A stretch of DNA of 60,421 nt from Neobacillus jeddahensis (GCF_000612625.1 NZ_CCAS010000024.1:1-60421); one strand, 5' to 3'; shown: positions 8,830 through 17,484, numbered from the stretch's first letter. The notes: a model not told the origin generated them from the letters alone. Numbers and translations are program-made.

Positions 8830-9735
8830 TTAGATTACCTCCTTATTTTCACCGGTTAGCTGGCTAAACGCTTCTTCCAGATTTCCACTTTCAATTTGAA
8901 TATCATGCGCACCGATTTTTGTTTGAAAAAGCAGCTCCAGTATTCTGTCTGTATGATCTGAGTAGATGTAAACCCGATTGTTTTTTCGGAAAATCTTCTC
9001 TATTTCAGGATGCTGATAGAGGATTTCCAGTGACGTGTCGGGATCCGTTAAAAAGGATACAGCCTTCTTTGAAATTCTCGATTTAATCTGCTGGGGCGTG
9101 CTATCGGCAACGATGCTGCCATCTTTAAAAAGCAAGATTCGCTGGGCATTATCATTCGCTTCTTGCAAATAGTGAGTGGAAAAAATGATCGTCTTTCCTT
9201 GATTGGCAAACGTGTTTATCGTTTGCCAAAAATGATGTCTGGAGGTAATATCCATTCCAACGGTTGGTTCATCAAAGATCATTAACTCCGGGTTTCCGGC
9301 AAGTGCTAAAGCAAAGTTCAAGCGGCGCTTTTGGCCGCCGGACAATTTTTCCGTCCTGGTTTTTAAATCCTGCTCTGTGAGACCGGTTAAATGGATAAGA
9401 TCCGTTAGTGGTAAAGGCTCGAGATAATAACTCCTTATCAGCATGAGAATTTCGTTTACGTTCAGCCCGGGCATCACACTGACCTGCTGCAGCATGGTGC
9501 GGATCCTTTGGCGAACATGCAGTTCTTGTGGTTGGCTATTGAATAGTGTAATGTCACCGGTCGTCGGTTTTAACAGCCCCAAAATCATGGAAATGGTTGT
9601 CGTCTTACCGGCGCCATTAGGGCCAAGAATGGCTGTCACCTCACCTTTCTTAATTGAAAAACTTACTTGATTGACCGCTATCTTATGTTTAAATGATTTT
9701 GTTACATTTTCCAAACGTAAAACCTCGCTCATCAT
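8830..9735 (-). CDS. yvfR: ABC transporter ATPase, YvfR-like
   Basis: 301-aa ATPase with Walker [11 protein letters not shown]-loop region [15 protein letters not shown], signature LSGGQKRR, Walker [13 protein letters not shown] and an H-loop in [13 protein letters not shown]-terminal extension of about 80 residues is typical of drug- and lantibiotic-type exporters. It is the first gene of the yvfRSTU-like operon, with AGGAGGTG just upstream of twin ATG codons (9735 and 9732). A palindromic candidate operator lies about 80-90 bp upstream. Confidence 0.87.
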   Translation of the reverse strand: MMSEVLRLENVTKSFKHKIAVNQVSFSIKKGEVTAILGPNGAGKTTTISMILGLLKPTTGDITLFNSQPQELHVRQRIRTMLQQVSVMPGLNVNEILMLIRSYYLEPLPLTDLIHLTGLTEQDLKTRTEKLSGGQKRRLNFALALAGNPELMIFDEPTVGMDITSRHHFWQTINTFANQGKTIIFSTHYLQEANDNAQRILLFKDGSIVADSTPQQIKSRISKKAVSFLTDPDTSLEILYQHPEIEKIFRKNNRVYIYSDHTDRILELLFQTKIGAHDIQIESGNLEEAFSQLTGENKEVI

Positions 9736-9798
9736 CCAACACCTCCTGATTTGTTAATCTTATTGTAAGTGTACGGAAAAGGTTTTCTAAGTAAGAAA

Positions 9799-9826
9799 TG
9801 TCAATCGTTTTGGGTGACAATTGTCA
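9799..9826 (-). promoter_or_regulatory. Candidate operator/promoter of the yvfRSTU-like operon
   Basis: The perfect 12-bp palindrome TGACAATTGTCA (9815-9826) is followed, on the minus strand, by a third TGACA half-site that also reads as TTGACA (9804-9799). LuxR-type regulators often bind such repeats. No good -10 box is visible at 16-18 bp from that TTGACA, so I cannot fix the promoter. Confidence 0.4.
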
Positions 9827-10005
9827 TTTTTGTGGTTTCAGAGCCATATAACGATATCTTAGTAGATTATTAAACGTTTACTATTCCATGTTCGGTCTGG
9901 AACCTGAAGGATGATGAGAAGAATAAATGAGGTAAATGGTAATAATTCACTAAAGATGAGGCATGATATAGTCAAACTGGCTTGGTGGAATAGGAGCGTT
10001 CTAAA

Positions 10006-10380
10006 ATGTTGGCTACCGCGTTTTGGAGTCACACCGTTTGATTTATCCTGCTCGGACTAACGACAATTCTAGAGTTGGTCGTTATTTTCGCAATGGTAAG
10101 AAACCGAAAACGCATCCTTGCTCTATATCTTACTATCAGTGGGATGGCATTTTGCTTTGAAATGGTGATCTTGTCGTATTTAAAGGCTTATACCTATCAC
10201 CCGATGCTGATTCCTCACTCCCCATCGGATGACTCGATCGCAGGAATCTTTTTTCACAATTTTCCGTTTGTGCAACCGCGTTGCTGATTGCCGTCTTGAA
10301 TCTGAAATATTACTGGTATTTGATCTTTGCTTTGTTGTATGCCGGAATCGAGGAATTGTTTATAGCCTTGGGCGTGTGAA
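10006..10380 (+). pseudogene. Broken small membrane-protein gene
   Basis: Reading from ATG 10006 gives a hydrophobic protein interrupted by TGA at 10039, where TGG (Trp) would keep the frame. The frame then continues (TTILELVVIFAMVRNRKR, LTISGMAFCFEMVILSYLK) until about 10250, after which it moves to a second frame (FSVCATALLIAVLNLKYYWY, LIFALLYAGIEELFIALGV) ending at TGA 10378-10380. One nonsense change and one frameshift in a coherent four-helix protein indicate a pseudogene. The family is not recognised. Confidence 0.65.
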
Positions 10381-10420
10381 CACATGAATCCTAAGAATCA
10401 TTTGTAAAATATTTTCCATT

Positions 10421-10620
10421 TTTTGTAGAATTATTCTATTATTTTGTAGAATTCCACCCCGATTTCGTAGAATTCCACCCCGATTTCGTAGAATTGCTCT
10501 TATATTTCGTAGAATTAGTTCTGATTAGGGGTGCAGTCTTGTGCAATTGGAAATATATTTCCAATTAATGTGGAATTCCATCTGATTTTTGTAGAATTTA
10601 TCTCTAGTTTCGTAGAGATG
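10421..10620 (+). repeat. 21-bp tandem repeat tract
   Basis: Units begin TTTYGTAGAATT and run 21 bp: 10442-10462, 10463-10483, 10484-10504 and 10505-10525 are contiguous. The first two differ by one base (ending CCACCCCGA); the rest diverge after the 12-base core. Partial copies lie at 10421, near 10570, near 10586 and at 10608. The tract fills the gap between the pseudogene and the peptide gene and has no coding sense. Confidence 0.75.
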
Positions 10621-10652
10621 AGTGAAAAAAGCTATATTCACAGCTGATTATA

Positions 10653-10690
10653 AGCTTGAAGGCAACCCCCGGATACGGGAGTTGCCTTCT
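10653..10690. terminator. Hairpin after the 28-aa peptide gene
   Basis: GAAGGCAAC and GTTGCCTTC enclose a CCCCGGATACGGG core, forming a long stem a few bases past the stop of the small minus-strand peptide gene. The U-tract is poor in both directions, so it may be a weak terminator or an RNA-stabilising hairpin. Confidence 0.5.
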
Positions 10691-10697
10691 ACTGTGC

Positions 10698-10784
10698 TTA
10701 TTTTATATTGCCTGGAACTGACTTCATGATTTTTCCAGTAACTTGGTTGTTAACTGGAGATGTAGCTGGACGTAATACACGCAT
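10698..10784 (-). CDS. 28-aa peptide, candidate radical-SAM substrate
   Basis: A short gene beginning MRVLRPATSPVNNQVTG and ending KSVPGNIK. AAAGGTGGTGA lies close upstream of ATG 10784, an unusually good ribosome site for such a small frame. It starts 44 bp after the stop of the radical SAM/SPASM gene on the same strand and is followed by a hairpin. The peptide is basic, has no Cys, and carries two Pro-bracketed segments. Peptide-modifying SPASM enzymes usually sit beside their small precursor, so I infer a RiPP-like precursor. No known precursor family is recognised and no cleavage site is evident. Confidence 0.55.
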   Translation of the reverse strand: MRVLRPATSPVNNQVTGKIMKSVPGNIK

Positions 10785-10828
10785 GTAACTCACCACCTTT
10801 CACGATTGATCATGTGAGTCAACATTTA

Positions 10829-12148
10829 CTAGATGCTATTTTTCCAGATTAAGTTTAAAACCTTTTTAATATTACGCTTTTCATAAGGGCACGGACTTTC
10901 ACCCGTTCTCATCCGGTATAACGGACAGTGATTACCCTGGCAGGCTGGCCGATAGAAGCAGGATTGGCATCCCGTATCTGTTTCCTCACCGGATGTAACC
11001 CACATGGCAACCTTATCATAGTCAAGCTCGAGTTGGCCGTCTTCATGAATTTCCCCCACTTTGTTAAATTCTTCATTCATGGAGAGGGTGCACTTGTATA
11101 ATTGGCCATCCGAACCGACGACTAATGAGTGTGGCTTTGCTGCGTAGCAGACCGATGCGGCTGGCATCAATGAATCAGTTATCATCGAGCTCATCCTGAA
11201 TCCTTGCGTGATCGCTTCATCCGTCAGTTCCCAGATCTTTTGGTTAGCCATTGTGCGACTGCAAACAGGGATGTCATCATCGTTTTTGCCACCCCATTGT
11301 CCAACTGGACGGTACATAATTCCAAACCGCTTATCATCCGCAAAATGATCTTTTAAGAACGTCGTTAACTCGGCAGCCTCTTGTAAATTATCTTCGTCAA
11401 AATTCGTTCGAATCGTGATATCAAATGAACCTGAGACCTCTTTAATCGCCATTAGATTCTCGATGATGGTATCAAAGGTTTTCCCGCCGCTGGTTAAGTG
11501 TCTGCGACGATCATGAACTTCGTCAACTCCATCGATCGTAATCATAAATTGGGTAATATTCCATGAAAGCAACCGTTCAAAAACTTCTTTTGTTAATAAA
11601 TACCCATTTGTGACAAGGTCACAGGTGTATTGGATCTCCTTTTCCTTTGCCACCTGTAAAAAAGACTCGGAAAGTTCCTCGAGGGCATCTAATGAAGTTA
11701 ATGGTTCACCGCCAAACCAACTGATATGCAGGCCGGTTAAACTTGCTGCCTTTTCTTGTACAAATGCTTTTAGCCCTTTTATGACGCTTTGTTTCATTTT
11801 TCCACGTTCAAACGTTTCGTAACAATATGTACATCGGAAATTGCACGCTTCGGTAGGCATTAGCACAAGATGCATGATATCGGTTCGATGCAGCGATTGA
11901 TGAAGAAATTGTGCCCGTCTCTTTTCATCTACACTACTTGAAACTAAAAAACCATTAGTATGTAAATCCTTTTGTATTTCGTTCTCTAATAGATTTGTGC
12001 CGGCTCTTTTTAAAGAAGATATGACCACTTGTTTTTCTTGATTTGAAAAATAAGTAATCGCACCAGTATAACTATTAAATAGCACAACGCCATTGTCATC
12101 TGTATGCGAGATCGCATTAAATCTTGAGGGGACATATTTATTTTCCAT
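10829..12148 (-). CDS. Radical SAM/SPASM peptide-modifying enzyme (putative)
   Basis: 439 aa. The N-terminal 95 residues may bind peptide (NSYTGAITYFS). The radical SAM core has ACNFRCTYCYE (Cys 102, 106, 109), which binds the SAM-cleaving 4Fe-4S cluster, then WFGGEPL and the TIDGVDEVHDRRR segment. The C-terminus has a Cys-rich SPASM region (CYAAKPHSLVVGSDGQLYKC; CQSCFYRPACQGNHCP) for auxiliary clusters. This build is shared by sulfatase-maturing enzymes and RiPP maturases. No sulfatase is near, whereas a 28-aa peptide gene follows directly, favouring peptide modification. The start site has only a weak ribosome site. The reaction is unknown. Confidence 0.75.
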   Translation of the reverse strand: MENKYVPSRFNAISHTDDNGVVLFNSYTGAITYFSNQEKQVVISSLKRAGTNLLENEIQKDLHTNGFLVSSSVDEKRRAQFLHQSLHRTDIMHLVLMPTEACNFRCTYCYETFERGKMKQSVIKGLKAFVQEKAASLTGLHISWFGGEPLTSLDALEELSESFLQVAKEKEIQYTCDLVTNGYLLTKEVFERLLSWNITQFMITIDGVDEVHDRRRHLTSGGKTFDTIIENLMAIKEVSGSFDITIRTNFDEDNLQEAAELTTFLKDHFADDKRFGIMYRPVGQWGGKNDDDIPVCSRTMANQKIWELTDEAITQGFRMSSMITDSLMPAASVCYAAKPHSLVVGSDGQLYKCTLSMNEEFNKVGEIHEDGQLELDYDKVAMWVTSGEETDTGCQSCFYRPACQGNHCPLYRMRTGESPCPYEKRNIKKVLNLIWKNSI

Positions 12149-12185
12149 ATTTTAACAAACTTTCATAGTTAGATAGACAAAAATC

Positions 12186-12232
12186 ATTATAAGGTTATCC
12201 CTCAGAATGGTCAGTGAGTTCAGTCACTCAGT
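12186..12232 (-). promoter_or_regulatory. Promoter and inverted repeat of the radical SAM gene
   Basis: On the minus strand CTGACC (12214-12209), 17 bp and TATAAT (12191-12186) form a promoter upstream of the radical SAM gene. The inverted repeat AGTGA-N6-TCACT (12213-12228) overlaps its -35 side and may be an operator. Confidence 0.5.
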
Positions 12233-12310
12233 AGAGGAGACAAAAAGATGCATAATCTCCTAAAAGTACGGTTCCATCTTTACTTGATGACTGAAAAACA
12301 AAGAATGAAT

Positions 12311-12339
12311 TGGAGAAAAATGTTAATCGAGCTATAATA
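12311..12339 (+). promoter_or_regulatory. Sigma-A type promoter of the sigma/anti-sigma fusion gene
   Basis: TTGGAG (12311-12316), a 17-bp spacer and TATAAT (12334-12339) lie 55 bp before the gene start. Confidence 0.6.
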
Positions 12340-12394
12340 GGTTTAAATGATAAAAGAAGATAAATAGAATGATCAAAGGGGGGGAAACACATCT

Positions 12395-14452
12395 ATGATC
12401 CCAGCAAAAATAGATTCGAGTTCAATCACTACAATTAGAGAAAAAGGCTTAGAATCTATTATCGATTGGTTCGATCAGCATAAACAATCGTTCTATCCAC
12501 TTGGTTGCTGCTATCTTAGGAATCAGCAGCAAATGGAAGAGCTTTTTTACCGCTCTATTATAAAGGTCCACAAAGAGTTGCCTCGATTTAAAAGTGAAAC
12601 TTCATTCGAAACGTGGGTGACATCCATCTTCATACATACCTGCCGGGAGCTTTCTGATAGTAGAAGTTTACAAGTTTTAGAGGAAAGTGAACCACGTCAG
12701 GAGTTATTCAAAGCGCTTGATCAGTTGAAAGTGGGCGAGAAAGAAGCGATTGTTCTTACATATGTAAAAGGAATCTCTCGGGAGGAAGCGTCCCATCTTC
12801 TCCAAGTTTCAGTGGAAAAGATGAATGAGAATTTGTTTTCTGGAATCCAGAAACTTAGAGAAAAATTGGGGTACGGTTTATCTTTTAATGGCTGTAAAGA
12901 ATATCGTAAGGATTATATCGATTATTTAGAAAGAACACTGGATCGGTCAAGAAAGATTGATTTAGAAAAACATATTTATCATTGTCAGGAATGTCAGGAG
13001 GACTTGGCGGCATTCCAGGATGTTATGTTAAATCTCACCAAAGAAATAGAAGATTTTCATACGCCATCTGGTTTCATGGAGAATATCAAAGATCGGCTGG
13101 CAGAACAGGAAAGACAGAGACAACTGAAGAACAAGAAACGTTTAAGAAAGGGACTTATTTTTGCAGGTGTATTTGCAATAGTAATGGGAATAGGTTTTTT
13201 GACAGGAGCGTTTACCAACCTCTATTATACCTGGACAGAAGATGATCAGGAATTGCGCACTTATCTACAACAGGACCTGGGTGAAAGGCTGAACCTGGAA
13301 GCGGAAAACGATGGGGTGAAGATTAAGATTAAGAGTGTTATTGCTGATGAGGTTCAGACGCTTGTTTTTTATGAAATAGAAGATACAAATAAAGACAATC
13401 AATATATGATCAATTATGGCGATGGGGTTTCGGTTGAGAATGAATATAAAATCATGAATAGTGAAACACAACCAAGGTTCTATCCTCCTGATCTTAAATC
13501 GGATATAAATAACGAAGAAAAGAATGTGTATCATGGGAAGATTAGTCTGCTGCCACTTTCTAAGGATGACGGGACAATCAAACTCAAGATCACAAAGCTT
13601 CTGAAATTAATTCATGATTCCTCCAACCCGAATGCTTTTGGGTTTGACGGTAACGCGGAATATGAAACAGGGGAATGGAACTTCGAAATCCCTGTAACAA
13701 AACAGCCTTCGACCGAATATGCATTGAAGGAAAAAACCGAAGTCGCGGGGATCCCAGTTCGATTTGATAAACTAATCATTGCTCCAACAGGGACGATTCT
13801 GCAATATGGTATTAATAATGATCAGCCTGGGAAGCGGGTAGAAGTTCTCAATTTTGATAATCTAAAAGTAAACAATAAAAAAATGAAAGCTGATAAGTAT
13901 GTCAACTCTTTTTTAGATTCACAACAGGACATGAATTGGATTACTTTTCAAATGCACTTTGACCCGCTTATTGGAGTAAAGCCAAAAGAGGTTAACGTTC
14001 AATTAGCATCTGTTTATTTAACAATTGAGGATCCAAAAACCATCGAACTGGATGATTCTAAGGACTATCCTCAAAAAGTAGAATATGCAGGCAGCACAAT
14101 TTCCATCGACAAGCTGGAAGATGGACAGACTACCAATATTGTCATAAGCAATCATGAAATTAAGAATCGCGCATATGAGTCGCTTCAATTGGATATTGTG
14201 GGTGTGGATGAGAATGAACCTATTCAAATGGAGATGGAGATGAATTCTGATGCAGTGCTTGTTGATAAAAAATGGATTGAATACGATATGAATCAACCCC
14301 TTGTCTCCTATGAAGAAATCGAGCAGCCCCGTTATTTCACTACCGTTCAAAATATGCGGTTGAACAATAACAAAGTCCCTATAAGACTGAGGATTTTTGG
14401 ATATAACACAACAAAATATTTGGATGATGTGGTGAAGATTCCGTTGAAATAA
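12395..14452 (+). CDS. ECF sigma/anti-sigma fusion membrane protein
   Basis: 685 aa in which sigma and anti-sigma parts share one chain. Residues about 20-80 resemble sigma region 2 (QQQMEELFYRSIIKV, FETWVTSIFIHTCREL) and about 110-160 region 4 (KEAIVLTYVKGISREEASHLL, NENLFSGIQKLREKL). A zinc-binding anti-sigma motif H-x3-C-x2-C (HIYHCQEC, near 192-199) follows, then a membrane helix near 254-273 and a 400-residue outer region of DUF4179/DUF5643 type. The sigma part has a low-identity core, so DNA binding may be weakened. GGGGGG ahead of ATG 12395 is the ribosome site. Two unknown membrane proteins follow in the same direction. Confidence 0.7.
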   Translation: MIPAKIDSSSITTIREKGLESIIDWFDQHKQSFYPLGCCYLRNQQQMEELFYRSIIKVHKELPRFKSETSFETWVTSIFIHTCRELSDSRSLQVLEESEPRQELFKALDQLKVGEKEAIVLTYVKGISREEASHLLQVSVEKMNENLFSGIQKLREKLGYGLSFNGCKEYRKDYIDYLERTLDRSRKIDLEKHIYHCQECQEDLAAFQDVMLNLTKEIEDFHTPSGFMENIKDRLAEQERQRQLKNKKRLRKGLIFAGVFAIVMGIGFLTGAFTNLYYTWTEDDQELRTYLQQDLGERLNLEAENDGVKIKIKSVIADEVQTLVFYEIEDTNKDNQYMINYGDGVSVENEYKIMNSETQPRFYPPDLKSDINNEEKNVYHGKISLLPLSKDDGTIKLKITKLLKLIHDSSNPNAFGFDGNAEYETGEWNFEIPVTKQPSTEYALKEKTEVAGIPVRFDKLIIAPTGTILQYGINNDQPGKRVEVLNFDNLKVNNKKMKADKYVNSFLDSQQDMNWITFQMHFDPLIGVKPKEVNVQLASVYLTIEDPKTIELDDSKDYPQKVEYAGSTISIDKLEDGQTTNIVISNHEIKNRAYESLQLDIVGVDENEPIQMEMEMNSDAVLVDKKWIEYDMNQPLVSYEEIEQPRYFTTVQNMRLNNNKVPIRLRIFGYNTTKYLDDVVKIPLK

Positions 14453-14483
14453 CAAGATATTAAAGGAACATGAAGGTGGTTGG

Positions 14484-15197
14484 ATGATAGTAAATTTTGA
14501 TTTAAATGCTATAGGAGTATTCACTGGAATTTTAGCATGGAGTGTGATTGGATTTTTTGCCTATCAAATTTATAAGAAACAAATGGTAAAACCAAAAGTA
14601 TGGAAGATTCTAATGGCTATATTGGTCGGCCTTTTTTCTTTTTCAATTAATTGGAATATGAATGAAACGATGTTCAGGATTCCCATTTTACCTCTTGGTG
14701 TATGGATATTGTATTTTTTTTGTAAAGGAAAGGCTGGAAGGTGGCAGACGTACCGAACATTTGCCTGGTTAGGATTTTTGATGAATTTTGTTTTCTTGTT
14801 TTTAACATTAGTATCAATACCAATATATCATATGATATATAGTGAAAACGAACCATCAACGTATATCTCAACTGTTGAGAACGCTTCTATTATTACTATT
14901 CATCCATCAGCAAAGAATCCTACACTAAAAGAAGAAAAATTGTTGAAGCAACTTTCCTCCATGAGTCAAGAAAAGATATATAGTAACCAGTGGTACGATG
15001 ATACATATAAAAATCATGAATTGATTGACAGAAAAGAACGGTTTCCATATCAACTTATTGGTGCTTCACCTAAATGGGGAAGTGGTTTAAATACAATTAT
15101 TTATATTGAGGATGATGGAAAAGGAATATTAATATCAACTCCGAAAAAACAACTTTATTTTCGCTCGGAAGAGTCAATATTGGAGAGGGGCGAATAA
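14484..15197 (+). CDS. Hypothetical membrane protein
   Basis: 237 aa with four hydrophobic spans in the first 125 residues (GVFTGILAWSVIGFFAYQI, ILMAILVGLFSFSI, ILPLGVWILYFFC, WLGFLMNFVFLFLTLVSIPI). A soluble C-terminal domain of about 110 residues follows (SSMSQEKIYSNQWYDDTYK ... FPYQLIGASPKWGSGLNTII). I do not recognise the family. It follows the sigma/anti-sigma fusion gene by 31 bp and precedes another unknown gene by 2 bp, so the three probably form one operon. Ribosome site GAAGGTGG. Confidence 0.55.
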   Translation: MIVNFDLNAIGVFTGILAWSVIGFFAYQIYKKQMVKPKVWKILMAILVGLFSFSINWNMNETMFRIPILPLGVWILYFFCKGKAGRWQTYRTFAWLGFLMNFVFLFLTLVSIPIYHMIYSENEPSTYISTVENASIITIHPSAKNPTLKEEKLLKQLSSMSQEKIYSNQWYDDTYKNHELIDRKERFPYQLIGASPKWGSGLNTIIYIEDDGKGILISTPKKQLYFRSEESILERGE

Positions 15198-15199
15198 GA

Positions 15200-15961
15200 G
15201 TGAAGAAGAAAAGGTTATGGGCTCTAATAAGTTTAGGCGTAATGGTTGTGCTGTCATCCATATTTATTTATTGGTTTTATTTTTCAAAACCTAGTCCCTT
15301 TCCAACGAATGAACAATTGGTAAAAGAGATTAATAGTACTCCTTCAGAGCTGACTGTAGCTGTTATTCAAAAAACGCTTCCTGTCGATGATCGTCATGCA
15401 GTCGTTCCTTTTATATCTAAGGAAGATGATTATGGACTAAGTTATTGGGTATGGAAAAACCATAAATGGAGAGTTGCAAATATTGATACAAACGGGGGAC
15501 CAAGGGTTTGGAAGATTAACAGAAAAGACCCATCAACTTTTTACTTTGTATGGAATATTCATCATGGAGAACAAATAAGCACTTTTTATTTATATTTAAT
15601 TAGAGATAGGGGCTATCATGTTACAAAAGGGGTTGAGAATTACAATCCCAGAGTACAAATGGAGAAGAATGTCTCCCTCCATGAGAAATCATATGGCGTA
15701 ATGAAACTGCCAGTTGAGTGGGAAAAGATTATGAATTCATTCATAAAAGTGGAATCGGCCAAACAACCAGATTTATTTTTCAATCATTTTTTTCCTGAAC
15801 AGACCATGACTTTTGGCTGGTTACCTGGTGATAAAATTTCAGGGAAGGAGATTGTATCTAAAGGCTCTGGGATTTCAAGGGGATATTCAAATGGTAATTT
15901 GGATATTGAAAATATTGGGGTTTTAAATAAAGAAAACATTGAGCTTCCCTTAAAAAAATAG
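15200..15961 (+). CDS. Hypothetical membrane-anchored protein
   Basis: 253 aa. A short basic start (MKKKR) and a hydrophobic helix at about residues 6-27 serve as an uncleaved anchor; there is no lipobox Cys. The rest is extracytoplasmic and aromatic-rich (YGLSYWVWKNHKWRVANI, TFYFVWNIHHGEQISTFYLYL). The family is unknown. It lies two bases after the previous gene and is the last gene of the group headed by the sigma/anti-sigma fusion, so a role linked to that envelope-stress protein is likely but unproven. Confidence 0.5.
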   Translation: MKKKRLWALISLGVMVVLSSIFIYWFYFSKPSPFPTNEQLVKEINSTPSELTVAVIQKTLPVDDRHAVVPFISKEDDYGLSYWVWKNHKWRVANIDTNGGPRVWKINRKDPSTFYFVWNIHHGEQISTFYLYLIRDRGYHVTKGVENYNPRVQMEKNVSLHEKSYGVMKLPVEWEKIMNSFIKVESAKQPDLFFNHFFPEQTMTFGWLPGDKISGKEIVSKGSGISRGYSNGNLDIENIGVLNKENIELPLKK

Positions 15962-15975
15962 CTTTTCACAAATAT

Positions 15976-16028
15976 CATAGGGAGGATTCTCTTGCTCCAT
16001 TTTTTGGGGCCAGAGAATCCTCCCTATG
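15976..16028. terminator. Strong hairpin, probable terminator
   Basis: A 17-bp inverted repeat, CATAGGGAGGATTCTCT (15976-15992) with its complement at 16012-16028, is the obvious 3' end of the preceding operon. The U-tract after it is short. Confidence 0.6.
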
Positions 16029-16220
16029 TTTCAAGCGCTTCTCTTATGATTTTCAATGCTTTTGGTCCGAAGCCGTGCAGATGGAGAAGTTCTTGATCGG
16101 TTGCTTGGGTGAGAGCAGCTTTTGTGGCTAATCCGGCATTTTCTAGTGCTCTTTTTGCTGGTTTGGGGATTCGGCCAAGTTAATATTCTAAGCGTAATCC
16201 ATTTGAAAGCTTTCATAATC
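16024..16220 (-). pseudogene. Remnant of an HhH/alpha-CTD-like DNA-binding protein gene
   Basis: From about 16179 down to TAG 16026-16024 the minus strand reads LGRIPKPAKRALENAGLATK, then AALTQATDQELLHLHGFGPK and ALKIIREALE. This is the helix-hairpin-helix motif of RNA polymerase alpha-CTD-like small proteins. A stop codon lies directly upstream in this frame, and the neighbouring frame up to 16220 supplies an ATG and MKAFKWITLRIL. The frames do not join, so this is a degraded or truncated gene. Confidence 0.5.
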
Positions 16221-16332
16221 ATATATTAATGGCGATTATTATAAATTTCCTGGATCCTGCCGAGATTAATCATTGACCTTCAGGTTTTAATAGTAATATG
16301 CTTTACTCACAACATGATTAGGAGGAAGAGAT

Positions 16333-17145
16333 TTGTATAAATTAGTGGCAATTGATATTGATGGTACCCTGATGAATGATCGAAAAGAAATCACAAAAGA
16401 AGTAAATGATGCTATTCAAGCTGCAAGAGCAAAAGGAGTGAGGGTTGTTATCTGTACAGGGAGGCCAATCGTCGGTGTCCAATCGATTATTGAAGAATTG
16501 AAATTAAATGATAAAGATGACTATGTCGTTACATTTAATGGAGCACTTGTGCAAAATACTCACACCAATGAGGTAGAATCTCAAATTACCTTAACATATG
16601 AAGACTTAAAAGAATTATACAAATTAAGCCTAAAAATAAATTCACCGCTCCATTTCTTTGATACGGAGAATCTTTATACGCCAAATAGAGATATTAACCG
16701 ATACACCATACATGAGGCGCATATCAATCAAATTCCTCTCCATTATCGGCCAATTGCTGAAGTGCCAACAGACATGATTATTCCGAAAGTCATGTTTATT
16801 GATGAACCGGAACACTTGAATCATATTATTGCGAATATACCCGAATCAATTTGGGATAAATATGCCCTGGTTAAAAGTGCTCCGTTCTTTTTAGAATTTC
16901 TTGACCCAAGTGTCAGCAAAGGAAATGCAGTAAAGCAACTGGCAGAAAAACTTTCTATTAAACAGGAAGAAGTCATTTGTATCGGGGATGGCGAGAATGA
17001 TGTAAGTATGATCGAGTATGCTGGCTGCGGGGTTGCAATGGGCAATGCCGAATCAGTTGTAAAAGAAGTGGCTCAGTTCCAAACATTATCCAATAATGAA
17101 AATGGAGTAGCCTATGCAATCGAAAAATTGGTTTTAAACAAATAA
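16333..17145 (+). CDS. HAD-superfamily Cof-type sugar phosphatase (YidA-like)
   Basis: 270-aa cytosolic phosphatase of the Cof/YidA subfamily. Motif I is DIDGTL with the nucleophile Asp, motif II CTGRP, and motif IV GDGENDVSM near the C-terminus; a large C2B-type cap lies between. Family members hydrolyse sugar phosphates and related compounds, but substrate choice cannot be read from sequence. It starts at TTG 16333 behind AGGAGG. Monocistronic. Confidence 0.85.
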   Translation: MYKLVAIDIDGTLMNDRKEITKEVNDAIQAARAKGVRVVICTGRPIVGVQSIIEELKLNDKDDYVVTFNGALVQNTHTNEVESQITLTYEDLKELYKLSLKINSPLHFFDTENLYTPNRDINRYTIHEAHINQIPLHYRPIAEVPTDMIIPKVMFIDEPEHLNHIIANIPESIWDKYALVKSAPFFLEFLDPSVSKGNAVKQLAEKLSIKQEEVICIGDGENDVSMIEYAGCGVAMGNAESVVKEVAQFQTLSNNENGVAYAIEKLVLNK

Positions 17146-17179
17146 TATATGTAAGTGCCTGCTACGACCTCTAAGTTTG

Positions 17180-17484
17180 TCGAATCCTTCTCGGCATGAT
17201 TGATGAGGTATCGGAACAAAATCAGCTCATTTTGGGATGCTTGCACAAAGTGGTAAATTTGGCACACTAATGGCTGCCAGCCAGCCAATGATTATGTTGT
17301 GCTTAGCGCTGAAGGAGCACCAAGTCGAAAATTATTCGACCAATTAATTCGCCAATTTTTTGGAGAAATTTTACCTAATCATCCTGAACTTGAGTATAAA
17401 GATACCTATGTCATTGAAATGTTATTGAACGGAAACCCAATGGACGCGGTTGTTGAATTAGTAGTTCCAGTGAAAGTGAAATAG
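17180..17484 (+). pseudogene. Remnant of a GyrI-like effector-binding domain gene
   Basis: The open C-terminal piece reads ANDYVVLSAEGAPSRKLFD, then QLIRQFFGEILPNHPELEYK, DTYVIEMLLNGNPMDA and VVELVVPVKVK. This fits the AraC-effector/GyrI-like ligand-binding fold. Upstream, GMIDEVSEQNQLILG and GKFGTLMAAS occur in two other frames, so at least two frameshifts separate the parts. No start or DNA-binding part remains. Confidence 0.55.
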
